In this document: one piece after another, positions 9,984 to 18,756 of the stretch
Layout: each line of letters begins with the position of its first letter
Numbering within the stretch: position 1 is the stretch's first letter
Assembly (NCBI GenBank): GCA_002368155.1
Contig: AP018180.1
Location: forward strand, 6,690,561 to 6,754,560
Origin: Nostoc carneum NIES-2107
Lineage (GTDB): Bacteria > Cyanobacteriota > Cyanobacteriia > Cyanobacteriales > Nostocaceae
Length of the DNA: 64,000 nucleotides
Reading direction: 5' to 3'
Position numbers and translations under genes: made by a program
Notes under the pieces: model-generated
Databases searched by the model: none
What the model was told of the DNA's origin: nothing
Seen by the model: the letters and a program-made list of their open reading frames with translations, nothing else

Positions 9984-10015
9984 TCTTGCTAACCAGTTTT
10001 TAGGTTACAGTTGAA

Positions 10016-10447
10016 TCAAAATTGTGGATTACGAGATTCCAAAGTCTGCGTCAACCGATCTAATGCTCCAGTTAATCTTTCTTGAGCTATAAGATTGGGG
10101 TCTGCTGGTGGAGGTTCGGCAGCAATTTCTTCTTTTTTCTTGAATTTTTGTAAAGCTTGAATTACTACAAACAAGACCAAAGCAATAATCACAAAATCAA
10201 CTATTGAACCGAAAAACTTACCAATTGCAATTCCTGGGCCAACAGTGATTGTCCTCCAATCTTTACCAGCCACAGCAACTAAAGGATTAATTAATGGCAT
10301 TACCACATCCTCAACAAAGGAGGTGACGATTTTGCCAAAAGCTCCACCAATAATAACTGCGATCGCTAAATCAACTACATTGCCTTTGAGGGCAAACTCT
10401 TGAAAATCTTTTAAAAAACTGCTAGTTCGTCTTCTTGCTCTTACCAT
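10016..10447 (-). CDS. mscL: large-conductance mechanosensitive channel MscL
   Basis: This 143-residue protein is a clear MscL, the tension-gated pore that releases solutes on hypo-osmotic shock. It has the N-terminal amphipathic helix (FLKDFQEFALKGN), TM1 with the gate-lining 'VVDLAIAVIIGGAFGKIV', the periplasmic loop, TM2 ('FVIIALVLFVVIQALQ') and a charged KKKEE stretch. A C-terminal helix follows (about 115-140). Length and order are standard for the family. It acts as a pentamer in the cytoplasmic membrane. The gene is single and converges on the Uma2 gene, with a REP-like palindrome between the two ends. Confidence 0.95.
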   Translation of the reverse strand: MVRARRRTSSFLKDFQEFALKGNVVDLAIAVIIGGAFGKIVTSFVEDVVMPLINPLVAVAGKDWRTITVGPGIAIGKFFGSIVDFVIIALVLFVVIQALQKFKKKEEIAAEPPPADPNLIAQERLTGALDRLTQTLESRNPQF

Positions 10448-10690
10448 ATTTTTCGTTGATACTATCTCAAAGTTGGTTATAGTTTTGTAAAAATGGCATC
10501 ACGTGCCGGAGTAGATAAAACTGATTGTTGTAAATATTGGTATCTTACCAGTCGCAGATTCATGTATTTGATAAAGTTATATTTTGCATTCCAGCGTCAC
10601 AGAATGCAGTTATACAATTGCATCTGTTGCTAGACTGGTCGTCAGCAAGTATGTCATAAGTTAAAAAGGCAATTGAACGTAAATTGATCT

Positions 10691-11611
10691 ATGACTGCTG
10701 CTGTAGATAATGCTCCTGGTTTAGCTTCCCGCTTGGTCAATGGTGTACTGGCTATCAAGCCTTTAGCCAACTTAGCCAAGCATCAAGCCAGACAGATGAT
10801 GATTAAACGTGCTGAAAAAATGGGCGTACCTTGGACGAAAGAAGTACAGCAACTTCAAGCACGTAATTGGACAAACGATTTAGCGAAAGTAGAAAATCCC
10901 CAGATTTCTTACCCAGACTACTATCTCACCTCATTCCACGCCTATGACAGTGGAAATATGAGCTGGCAAGCGGCGTTTGAGGTAGAACCTGCGGCCTATG
11001 CTGTTCACGCTAAAATTTGGCAAGGTGCAGAAACTAAAGGCGATTGTCAACTGCGCCAAAATTACCACGATATTCTCAAAAACCAACTTCCCAACCCACC
11101 ACAAGACATCTTAGATATTGGGTGTAGTGTGGGTATGAGTACCTTTGCCTTACAAGCGCTTTATCCCCAAGCTAAGATTACAGGTTTAGATTTATCTCCC
11201 TATTTCTTAGCGGTGGCCGAATATCGTTCACAGCAACGTCAAGCAAAAATCAACTGGGTTCATGCGCCAGCAGAAGCCACCGGATTACCAGATGCTGCTT
11301 TTGATTTAGTTTCGATTTTTCTGGTTTGCCATGAATTACCCCAAGCGCCTACTAAGCAAATTTTTGCAGAGGCGCGGCGTTTACTACGTCCAGGTGGTCA
11401 TTTGGCAATTATGGATATGAATCCCAAATCAGAAGCTTTTGTAAAAATGCCACCTTACATTTTGACACTGCTCAAAAGCACTGAACCTTATCTAGATGAA
11501 TATTTCAGCTTAGATATTGAACAAGCTTTATTAGAAGCAGGTTTCCACACTCCAACAATCTCTAGCAATAGCCCTCGTCACCGTACTGTTATTGCTCAGG
11601 TACGTGGCTGA
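10691..11611 (+). CDS. class I SAM-dependent methyltransferase
   Basis: The 306-residue product has a cyanobacterial N-terminal helical region (1-120) followed by a Rossmann methyltransferase domain. Motif I is DIGCSVG (142-148), motif II is 'ITGLDLSPY', and the motif IV/post region is 'FDLVSIFLVCHELP' with 'EARRLLRPGGHLAIMDM'. This resembles the UbiE/type 11 group. The substrate is not deducible; a small lipid or quinone-like acceptor is possible. The last 20 nt overlap the start of the PrsW-like gene in another frame, so the two are probably translationally coupled. Confidence 0.8.
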   Translation: MTAAVDNAPGLASRLVNGVLAIKPLANLAKHQARQMMIKRAEKMGVPWTKEVQQLQARNWTNDLAKVENPQISYPDYYLTSFHAYDSGNMSWQAAFEVEPAAYAVHAKIWQGAETKGDCQLRQNYHDILKNQLPNPPQDILDIGCSVGMSTFALQALYPQAKITGLDLSPYFLAVAEYRSQQRQAKINWVHAPAEATGLPDAAFDLVSIFLVCHELPQAPTKQIFAEARRLLRPGGHLAIMDMNPKSEAFVKMPPYILTLLKSTEPYLDEYFSLDIEQALLEAGFHTPTISSNSPRHRTVIAQVRG

Positions 11612-12554
11612 TTTTTTACTTGTCTTGTGGGCAGTCATTCCACCATTACTGCTGCTTGCTTACTACTATTGCCGTATTTCTACTCCCCCACCACTGTTAA
11701 AGTTGCTGCTGTTATTTATCTTGGGGGGAATTTCTGGTTTTGTTGCCCTCGGCTTAGAAATAGTTTTTGAAACTGTAGCCAATTGGGTTATCAACTGGCG
11801 ACAAATGAACTACTCGCTTGTTGGTATTGCTTTACGGCAACTTGTGGAAATAGGGCCAATTGAAGAAGGTTGTAAGTTGGTAGCAGTGATTGCCCCAAGC
11901 CACTATCTGCAACGCAGGTATCGATTGCGCCCTAGTACGGTGTTTATTTTTACCATAGCTGTTGCTTTAGGATTTACTGCTCAAGAAAACTGTGTTTACC
12001 TATTCAATAACACAGCATCAATTCTTAACCGGATTATTGGTACGCCAGTTCATGCTTTGTTTTCTGCCCCTTGGGGCTATGCTTTGGCGATGTATTTCAG
12101 CCACAACCGAAATTTACTGTTTTTGGCTTGGCTAAATTCTGTAGTCTGTCATGCCATAGTCAATGTTTTATCTAATACGGGGCGTTATTCATGGCCATTA
12201 CTTATTCTCAACTATGGCTTATTTCCATTTCTGTTGTGGATGTTTTGGCGAATGGAACAATTACTGCGAAGAGTCGAAGGTAAACGCCCAATCAATTTGA
12301 TTTTTGGTAGAACACCGCAACATCGTTACTGGCAAAGAGGTTTAGTGATATTTGCGCTGATGTTAGGTGGTAATGCGATTTTTGCCTTATTTCTCCTAGC
12401 TCAAAAGCTCAGTTCCCTGAGTTGGTCACAGCTTTTTTACCCTGATATCTTGTGGTATACAGTGACGAGGTTTGCAATTAATTTAATCTTTGCAACTATA
12501 GCCTGGTTAATTTATATTTATTTGCGACGTTCAGCACAGCGACGTTATTTTTAA
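11592..12554 (+). CDS. PrsW-family intramembrane protease-like protein
   Basis: A polytopic protein (320 residues if the TTG at 11592 is used; an in-frame GTG at 11604 is an alternative). It shows PrsW/CPBP-like features: EEGCK (91-95) at the edge of a membrane segment, 'GFTAQEN' (E132), 'TPVHALFSAPWG' (H154) and 'VVCHAIVN' (H187). These Glu and His residues are the expected metal-binding set of this intramembrane metalloprotease group. About eight hydrophobic segments are visible. PrsW of Bacillus cleaves an anti-sigma factor; the target here is unknown. The overlap with the methyltransferase gene implies one transcript. Confidence 0.75.
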   Translation: MLRYVADFLLVLWAVIPPLLLLAYYYCRISTPPPLLKLLLLFILGGISGFVALGLEIVFETVANWVINWRQMNYSLVGIALRQLVEIGPIEEGCKLVAVIAPSHYLQRRYRLRPSTVFIFTIAVALGFTAQENCVYLFNNTASILNRIIGTPVHALFSAPWGYALAMYFSHNRNLLFLAWLNSVVCHAIVNVLSNTGRYSWPLLILNYGLFPFLLWMFWRMEQLLRRVEGKRPINLIFGRTPQHRYWQRGLVIFALMLGGNAIFALFLLAQKLSSLSWSQLFYPDILWYTVTRFAINLIFATIAWLIYIYLRRSAQRRYF

Positions 12555-12615
12555 AGATGAGGAGTTGGTAATGGGTGAAAGAAAAAATTTCTTACCAATT
12601 ACCAATTTTTAATTA

Positions 12616-13488
12616 TTAAACCCGCGCTAACATTGGTTGATTTGCATTTGCACTCACAGAATTAGATTCCGCATCAGTACAGTAAATTTCACAAGAGTTA
12701 TTTGGGCTTTCAATCAGCTTCACTTTGTGCAGCTTGGCTCCTAATTTTTGCACAGGCGATCGCAATAAATTACTAATGTAAAGTGCGATGTTCTCAGCAG
12801 TTGGTACAACTTCAGCAAAGTAGGGAATATCTTTATTTAAAAAGGTGTGATCGAATGGTTCTACCACATAATCTTCTATCACTTGATTCAACGCACCTAA
12901 ATCGACAATCATACCCGTGCGTTGATCAATTTCCCCTTTAACGGTGACTTCTAAATGATAGTTATGCCCATGTCCGTTGGTACGCGCACACTTACCATAA
13001 ATCTCTGCATTTTCTTCGTTACTTAAATTAGGGTGAGCTAGCCGATGGGCGGCGCTAAAGTGAGTGCTAATAGTGAGGTAGGCTTCCATTGAGTTTCCCA
13101 TATAATCTGCCCAAAGTTCAGGATGTTCAAATAACTGTACGCGGACTAAAGGCAAGTGGGGTGCTAGCCTCTGCCAGATAACCCGTGCAATATTCTCAGT
13201 TGTGGGTAGAGTTTCTTGAAAATCTGGCCACACATCATTGAGATAAGAAAAGTCCAGTTGGCTGGTAACTTCCCGCTTGATTACTTGTTTCACATCAGAC
13301 AAGTTCAATACCATGCCATATTCATCTAATTCCCCAATCAGGGAAATAAATAAGACATAGTTATGCCCGTGTCCTGGAAATCTAGAGCAAGCACCAAATT
13401 GCTGAGTGTTCTCAGCTTCACTCAGTTCGGGCAACCAATAGCGATGACTTGCCGAAAACTGAGCGCGGCGATTTACGATACATTGCAT
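12616..13488 (-). CDS. tandem 6-pyruvoyl-tetrahydropterin synthase / QueD-like protein
   Basis: This 290-residue protein carries two fused PTPS/QueD domains (about 1-130 and 136-275). Each has the zinc histidines (H15, H40, H42; H148, H173, H175), a cysteine (C34; C167) before GHGHNY, and a late glutamate (E121 in LFEHP; E260 in LIESP). The second domain also keeps the Asp-His pair of the catalytic triad (FDHTFLN, 212-218), while the first reads LDFSYLN, so its His is replaced. The likely reaction is conversion of dihydroneopterin triphosphate to a pterin or to 6-carboxytetrahydropterin, the queuosine branch. It is monocistronic; no other que gene is in the window. Confidence 0.85.
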   Translation of the reverse strand: MQCIVNRRAQFSASHRYWLPELSEAENTQQFGACSRFPGHGHNYVLFISLIGELDEYGMVLNLSDVKQVIKREVTSQLDFSYLNDVWPDFQETLPTTENIARVIWQRLAPHLPLVRVQLFEHPELWADYMGNSMEAYLTISTHFSAAHRLAHPNLSNEENAEIYGKCARTNGHGHNYHLEVTVKGEIDQRTGMIVDLGALNQVIEDYVVEPFDHTFLNKDIPYFAEVVPTAENIALYISNLLRSPVQKLGAKLHKVKLIESPNNSCEIYCTDAESNSVSANANQPMLARV

Positions 13489-13694
13489 GAGTACACTGGG
13501 AGCAAAATTTAAAATTTCTTAATCTTTCTCTATATCCAGCATAAACTAAATTCTTTATCTGTAGCGACGGGAATAATATCTATATCTATTAAATTCCTGA
13601 ATGCCACACTGGGAATTTTTGATATGGATACTTTACTACTGCGATCGCTACACAAGGTTTAGGAGATACAGCGATCGCATTTCCAGAAGAGATG

Positions 13695-14390
13695 CTAGGT
13701 ATATTGCTTCACCGAAGCTTGCACTTCGTAAAATAATTTCCTTGCTATGCGAAACATCTCTTGTCCTGTGTGCAAGTAGCGATCGTCATAGTTCATAGGA
13801 AAATATGCCAACTCTTCTAAACCATCACCAACTTGATTGAGACTGTAATAGAGATGGGCCGCAGTTCTGGCTAAACTGGGAGGATTGGGTAGAGAACGAA
13901 AGGTAGTTTGTGCTTGCTTGAAATCCTGGCGACAACTGTCTAAATACTCTTGAAATTCTTCTAATAATTCGTCATCAAAGGGATCTGCGGCTAATTCATC
14001 AATTTGCTCTTCTAAAGAATTGAGGATGTAAGCAAGTATACGTTTGACTGGTTGATAAACTAGGCGCAACCATTCTTCAACTTGCTCATCAGCATCTTTT
14101 CCTGTTTTCCTTGTAGCTTGGTAATGCTTCTGTGCTGATGCTGTCCGCTGTTGGCGGCTATTTAATTTCTGGGTACTATTTTTGAGTTGTTCGTCGTAGT
14201 TTAAGCGAGTTTGGCTATCGCCTAAAACTTCATAAGCCGCATTAATGCGAATAATCTGCTCTTTATCTGCTGTTTCCTGATTGCTGTCAGGATGAAATAG
14301 TTTTACCAGGCGGCGATAAGCTTGCTTAATCTCCGCCTGGCTAGCATTGGGACTAACTTTGAGAATTTCGTAGTGGTTAGAATCGGCCAT
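13695..14390 (-). CDS. J-domain (DnaJ-like) protein
   Basis: The 231-residue product has a J domain at residues 5-68 (HYEILKVSPNAS...), with the HPD motif at 33-35 that stimulates DnaK/Hsp70 ATPase. There is no G/F region and no zinc domain, so this is a type III J protein. The rest is helical and acidic ('DELAADPFDDELLEEFQEYL'), with no recognised client-binding fold. ATG 14390 is preferred over a TTG one codon upstream. Only 15 bp separate it from the cysK stop, so it is the third gene of an Rrf2-cysK-J-domain transcript. Confidence 0.85.
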   Translation of the reverse strand: MADSNHYEILKVSPNASQAEIKQAYRRLVKLFHPDSNQETADKEQIIRINAAYEVLGDSQTRLNYDEQLKNSTQKLNSRQQRTASAQKHYQATRKTGKDADEQVEEWLRLVYQPVKRILAYILNSLEEQIDELAADPFDDELLEEFQEYLDSCRQDFKQAQTTFRSLPNPPSLARTAAHLYYSLNQVGDGLEELAYFPMNYDDRYLHTGQEMFRIARKLFYEVQASVKQYT

Positions 14391-14405
14391 CAATCCAATT
14401 TATAG

Positions 14406-15368
14406 CTAGCTGATGCTAGCTGCTACTCTGTCCTCCAAATCTTGAAACAATGGTGTCGTTAAGTACCTTTCTCCAAAACTTGGTTGAATGACTACAATTA
14501 AACGCCCCTCGTTTTCTGGTCGTTGGGCAACGCGAACTGCAGCACATAAGGCTGCACCACTGGAAATACCAGAGAGTAAGCCTTCTTCTCTAGCTAAACG
14601 CCGACCATAGGCGATCGCTTCTTCATCGGTGACTGTAATCACTTCATCAATCAATTCTAGCTTCAGTACTTGGGGAATAAAACCAGCACCAATTCCCTGA
14701 ATTTTATGTGCTCCAGGTTTGCCACCGGATAATACTGGGCTATTACTGGGTTCAACTGCGATCGCTTGAAAACTGGGTTTGCGTGCTTTGATGATTTCTG
14801 CTACACCTGTGATCGTACCACCTGTGCCTACCCCGGCGACAATCATATCTACCTGGCCGTCAGTATCTTTCCAGATTTCTGCTGCGGTAGTTTCTTGGTG
14901 AATTTTCGCATTTGCAGGATTGCGGAACTGTTGCAGCATATAAGCATGGGGTGTTTTATTCACTATTTCCTGCGCCCGGCGAATTGCCCCACTCATGCCT
15001 TCAATTCCTGGTGTCAATTCCAGTTCCGCCCCATAAGCCCTCAACATTGCCCGTCTTTCGCCACTCATAGTATCAGGCATTGTCAAAATTAACCGATAAC
15101 CCTTAGCAGCAGCAGCCATTGCTAAAGCGATACCTGTATTCCCAGAAGTTGGTTCTACCAATACTGTTTTCTCTGGATTAATCAACCCTTCCTTTTCGGC
15201 AGCACTAATCATACTTACCCCAATGCGGTCTTTGACGGATGCCGATGGGTTCATACTTTCTAATTTCACTACAATTCTTGCCACACAACCTTCTGCTTGA
15301 GGAATGCGATTCAACTGCACTAAAGGTGTGCGACCAACGAGTTCTGTTATGTTAGTAGCAATTCGCAT
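14406..15368 (-). CDS. cysK: cysteine synthase A (O-acetylserine sulfhydrylase)
   Basis: The 320-residue product is a fold-type II PLP enzyme that makes L-cysteine from O-acetylserine and sulfide. The PLP lysine is K46 in [11 protein letters not shown], the substrate loop is PTSGNTG (about 73-79), and the phosphate-binding glycine loop is [10 protein letters not shown]. The C-terminal signature '[12 protein letters not shown]' is typical of CysK. Length is normal. It lies 91 bp after the Rrf2-type regulator gene and 15 bp before the J-domain gene on the same strand. Control of cysK by the adjacent regulator, by analogy with CymR, is inferred. Confidence 0.95.
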   Translation of the reverse strand: MRIATNITELVGRTPLVQLNRIPQAEGCVARIVVKLESMNPSASVKDRIGVSMISAAEKEGLINPEKTVLVEPTSGNTGIALAMAAAAKGYRLILTMPDTMSGERRAMLRAYGAELELTPGIEGMSGAIRRAQEIVNKTPHAYMLQQFRNPANAKIHQETTAAEIWKDTDGQVDMIVAGVGTGGTITGVAEIIKARKPSFQAIAVEPSNSPVLSGGKPGAHKIQGIGAGFIPQVLKLELIDEVITVTDEEAIAYGRRLAREEGLLSGISSGAALCAAVRVAQRPENEGRLIVVIQPSFGERYLTTPLFQDLEDRVAASIS

Positions 15369-15397
15369 AATTAGTTTTTATCCTTAGTTTATTAGTC

Positions 15398-15423
15398 AAG
15401 GGTCAAGGGTCAACAGTCAAGAG
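15398..15423. repeat. GTCAAGGGTCAA direct repeat
   Basis: GTCAAGG/GTCAACA units lie between the Rrf2 and cysK genes. They are related to the arms at 6896-6958 and 51070-51135. Confidence 0.6.
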
Positions 15424-15459
15424 CGATGTTTCTTTTAACTTCTGAGTTTCAATTGTTGA

Positions 15460-15897
15460 CTAAATGTAGTACATGATATCTAACTGCCGCCGAGAATCTC
15501 TTTTTTCGCAAAGATCCTGAAGCGTGTAGTTTTGAAACACTGAGTTTGCCGCCTGACAAGCTTCTTGCCAGATTTCTTCCACAACAAAACTGTCTACTGT
15601 TCTGGGTTTGATGTCATCTTGATCGGTTCGCACATCTAACCCTTCTAAGCATTCCAAAACCTCAAATATGCTAATTCTCCTCGGTTCTCGTGCTAAGAGA
15701 TAGCCACCTTTAGACCCTCGCTGACTTTTGATTATACCTCCACGTCTTAAGGTTGCTAACAGCTGTTCCAGATAGCGATCAGGGATGTTTTGTTGTGCTG
15801 CAATCTGTCGAATTTGCATCGGTTCACCGTTTTGATAATGAGTTGCCATTTCTAATAAGGCAAGAATTGCGTATTCAGACTTACAAGATATTTCCAC
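15460..15897 (-). CDS. Rrf2-family transcriptional regulator
   Basis: The product (145 residues from GTG 15897; a TTG at 15906 is possible) begins 'MEISCKSEYAILALLEMA', the standard Rrf2 opening. Its winged-helix DNA-binding part ('IPDRYLEQLLATLRRGGIIKSQRGSKGGYLL') is clear. Cysteines occur singly in the C-terminal half but not in the clustered IscR arrangement, so an Fe-S cluster like that of IscR is not supported. Next to cysK, the closest analogy is CymR, the Bacillus cysteine regulator that senses sulfur status through CysK. Co-transcription with cysK is likely. Confidence 0.88.
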   Translation of the reverse strand: MEISCKSEYAILALLEMATHYQNGEPMQIRQIAAQQNIPDRYLEQLLATLRRGGIIKSQRGSKGGYLLAREPRRISIFEVLECLEGLDVRTDQDDIKPRTVDSFVVEEIWQEACQAANSVFQNYTLQDLCEKRDSRRQLDIMYYI

Positions 15898-16010
15898 AAG
15901 CAGCAATTAAGAATGAAGAATAAAGTATGAAGGATCAAGATTTTTCATACTTCATACTTTTCTTAGTATACTCCGGTTACTCACTGGTGTTTGTGTGCCA
16001 CTGCTACCGA

Positions 16011-16038
16011 AAATAAAAAACCCCACCAAAAGGTGGGG
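16011..16038 (-). terminator. intrinsic terminator of the porin gene
   Basis: CCCCACC and GGTGGGG pair around an AAAA loop (16021-16038). On the minus strand the stem is followed by a run of Ts (complement of 16015-16020 and beyond). It lies about 50 bp after the porin stop codon and has the form of a strong rho-independent terminator. Confidence 0.9.
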
Positions 16039-16090
16039 GATAATCGAGTTTCGATTTTATAGGTTTAATTATTTACCCTGGAGCCAGCTT

Positions 16091-17875
16091 CTAGAAGGTA
16101 AAGGTGGTTCTGAGTGTACCGATGAATGCGTTTTCTTCGGCATTGTTTTGGCCAGGAGCTCTCAACCAGATAACACCAGGTGTAACGGAGATATTATCAG
16201 ACACGCGATATTTGTAGAAACCTTCAACGTGGATTGGTGCATTACCACCAGCAACTCCACCAGGTACTACACGGTTACGTGCGTAAGGTTCAGCACCTGC
16301 GAAAATACCCAATACGTTACCTCTCTTACCAAAGTCAGGTAGAGCTATACCACCACCATAACTCCAAGCTTCAAAGTCATCTCCAGCACCTACACCATTG
16401 ACATCGTGGTAAGTGACGAAGCCACTCAGTGACAAGTTGTTACTGGGTCTAAATGCTGCAGAAACACCATAAGAGTTACTGTTAGCTGCGGTTTGTACAA
16501 GTGTATTGCCGAGATAGTTGGCTTGACCAGTACCAACAACACCGCCTGTTAGACCGTTGTTGCCATTCAGACCGGCACCAGAATCAAATAGGGCAGTACC
16601 AGCAGCATGATAACCGTGAACATAGGTAGCAGCCAATGCCAAGCGATCGCCAACTGCAAAGTTCAACTGTCCTAAAGCAGCATAGCTACCATTGAATAAA
16701 CCTGTATTGTTACCAGGGTTATTAGCATCTGAAGCTAAGTAACCTACGGTAAGGGAGCTGGGTTTAAAGATACTACCACCGCTGCTAAAAGGTAGATTAA
16801 CAGCGATACCAGCACCACCACCAATCCGATAGATGGGGCTTTCAGAGGCAAAGGTAGTTAAAGCTCCGTTACCACCGTCATCTCCATCATGGAAATAAGG
16901 ATTGTTAACAGCAGCATAGTGGTCATGACGACCACCACTAGCAGCAAGATAAACTTGTGCTGGGCCGATGGGAGCTTCGTAGGTTAATCTATCAATTCTG
17001 ACACCATTATTACCAGTGCTGCCAACTTGATAGGTTTGAGTTCCTTCTCTGGTACCATTCAGTGGGGTATTGAGAATATTATTAGCTTGGTCTCTCAAGG
17101 AGAAAGCGGAAGCGTTACCTGCAGCTAGACGAGTTGTTAACTTGTCTCTACCAGTGAAGCTGGTTTCCAACGCCAAGCGAACTCTGTCTTGGAATACAGT
17201 ATTGTTCGCATCACCTGTTCTGCCACCAAAAGCATCGCTCACAGCAAAAATAGCTTCACCGACTAGTTTGGTGGTAGTGGAGAACTGATTTGCTTCCAAT
17301 TCAGCAGTACGTGCTTCTAAGGAATCAACGCGACCGCGTAGGGTTGCTAGTTCTGCAGAAAATTCTTCTTGTAACCGCTGTAAGGTTGCTAAATCTTGCT
17401 TGGTTACCAAATCAGCTGTTGCTGTGGCAATCAATTCGTTAACGCGGTCTAAACAAGCATTCAAGCCAGCAGCAAATTCATAACGGGTTAAAGCACGGTT
17501 ACCGCGATAAGTACCATTTGGATAACCTGCGATACAACCATAGCGCTCAACCAACGATTGCAATGCTTGGAAAGCCCAGTCAGTTGGTTGCACATCGGAG
17601 AATTGTGAAACCGATGTCACTTGAGCCTGAGAGTTACTGCTACCTTCTTTGCTGTAGCGGTTAACTTGATCTAAAACTTTGGTATCGTCGCTTGCAGGAG
17701 CTGCTTGCGCGATGATTTCTGCTGCCTTGGGAGCGATTTCAACTGCTGCTTGTTTATCAGCTGCAGATACTTCTGTTGTAGTATTGGGAGCTGCCATTGC
17801 TGATGCGGAAACTAGCAGCGTTGCTCCTAAAACTGCTGGACTTACGACCAGTGATTTCCATAATATATGAGACAT
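16091..17875 (-). CDS. SLH-domain OprB-type outer membrane porin (iron-uptake porin family)
   Basis: This 594-residue protein is a major cyanobacterial outer membrane porin. From ATG 17875 (GAGGAG ribosome site upstream) it has a signal peptide ending near ASAMA (about residue 28). One SLH domain follows at about 93-150 ('DVQPTDWAFQALQSLVERYGC...RYEFAAGLNACLDRV'), which binds peptidoglycan-linked polymer. A coiled coil spans about 155-197, and a beta-barrel rich in Gly/Asn and aromatics ends in the outer-membrane aromatic terminus (TTFTF). An in-frame start 16 codons upstream is less likely. It probably passes small solutes or inorganic ions. It is monocistronic with a good terminator. Confidence 0.9.
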   Translation of the reverse strand: MSHILWKSLVVSPAVLGATLLVSASAMAAPNTTTEVSAADKQAAVEIAPKAAEIIAQAAPASDDTKVLDQVNRYSKEGSSNSQAQVTSVSQFSDVQPTDWAFQALQSLVERYGCIAGYPNGTYRGNRALTRYEFAAGLNACLDRVNELIATATADLVTKQDLATLQRLQEEFSAELATLRGRVDSLEARTAELEANQFSTTTKLVGEAIFAVSDAFGGRTGDANNTVFQDRVRLALETSFTGRDKLTTRLAAGNASAFSLRDQANNILNTPLNGTREGTQTYQVGSTGNNGVRIDRLTYEAPIGPAQVYLAASGGRHDHYAAVNNPYFHDGDDGGNGALTTFASESPIYRIGGGAGIAVNLPFSSGGSIFKPSSLTVGYLASDANNPGNNTGLFNGSYAALGQLNFAVGDRLALAATYVHGYHAAGTALFDSGAGLNGNNGLTGGVVGTGQANYLGNTLVQTAANSNSYGVSAAFRPSNNLSLSGFVTYHDVNGVGAGDDFEAWSYGGGIALPDFGKRGNVLGIFAGAEPYARNRVVPGGVAGGNAPIHVEGFYKYRVSDNISVTPGVIWLRAPGQNNAEENAFIGTLRTTFTF

Positions 17876-18279
17876 TTTGTCTTTTCTCCTCACACCTTGT
17901 ATAGATAATTGTTTTCGTTGCACCTAATTCTCAAATATGCGACATCTCGTTAGGGCCTTTCGATGAGGCATAGTTGCCACTACTACAATTCTAGTTTTTG
18001 CGAAGCTAATCACCGATTAACTTGATGTTAAATATTGATGGAATTAACTTATGCAAAAACACACCTTTATAGCATATCATTATAAAACATCTCAGGCAGA
18101 TGACAACATCACAGCGATCGCCTAAACAACTGTCACACTCTTAACCTAATATATTTCTTCTGGGAGTAGCTTTAGAGAATTTACTAAATTCCTATTTACC
18201 TAAGTAGTAAGTATGAACTACGTACACCAGAATGCATAAAAATTAGTTTTTCTGCTTCTGCCTCCAGAATTTTTTTAGG
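17876..18279. other. intergenic region, 404 bp, upstream of the porin gene
   Basis: It holds the porin leader with its GAGGAG ribosome site just before ATG 17875. No gene, strong hairpin or recognised operator is seen. The spacing suggests that the dehydratase and porin genes, although co-directional, are transcribed separately. Confidence 0.5.
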
Positions 18280-18561
18280 TCAGTTAATTTGGGAAATTAC
18301 CTCTGCTAGATGAAAATCTTTTGGTGTTAAACCACCTGCGTCATGTGTGGTTAATTGGATTTTCACCTTGTTATAGGAAATCTCTATATCAGGATGATGT
18401 CCTGCGGACTCAGAAGGTTCCACTAATTTGTTAACAAACTCAATTGCTTGAATAAAATTTTTAAAAGTACGCGTAGTCTTTAAGTTAGCTCCTTCAACAG
18501 TCCAGCCTGAAAGCCCACTTACTTTTTCTTGAATTTCCGTCTCAGTGAGTAGCTGCACCAT
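18280..18561 (-). CDS. 4a-hydroxytetrahydrobiopterin dehydratase (PCD/DCoH)
   Basis: The 93-residue product is a full-length pterin-4a-carbinolamine dehydratase. It has the family signature 'SAGHHPDIEISYNKVKIQLTTHDAGGLTPKD', with catalytic histidines H55, H56 and H73, and 'GWTVEGANLKTTRTFKNFIQAIEFVNKL' ahead of it. The enzyme dehydrates pterin carbinolamine in the recycling of the hydroxylase cofactor. ATG 18561 is chosen because GGAG lies 9 nt upstream; a TTG at 18570 would overlap that site. The gene lies about 150 bp past the terminator of the structured RNA described here. Confidence 0.9.
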   Translation of the reverse strand: MVQLLTETEIQEKVSGLSGWTVEGANLKTTRTFKNFIQAIEFVNKLVEPSESAGHHPDIEISYNKVKIQLTTHDAGGLTPKDFHLAEVISQIN

Positions 18562-18709
18562 ATTCAACAACTCCTTCTGTTGTAATATTAGTTACCATGT
18601 ATCTTTCAGGGTGCTACTAGTATTTGCACTGCATCTATTATGAAGATTGCATAGATGCTGATTTTACGCTTTTAAAACTCTTTGAATACTTTTGTTATTA
18701 GCCACTTCC

Positions 18710-18756
18710 AAAAACTATCCGCTCTGATTTAGATCGGATAATCTAAGTCAGAGCGG
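18710..18756 (-). terminator. strong intrinsic terminator of the structured RNA
   Basis: On the minus strand CCGCTCTGA-C-TTAGAT pairs with ATCTAA-A-TCAGAGCGG around a 6-nt loop (18719-18756). A U5 run follows (18714-18710). The 15 pairs with a single mismatch make it one of the best terminators in the window. It closes a transcript coming from the psbD side and does not belong to the dehydratase gene, which starts beyond it. Confidence 0.88.
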
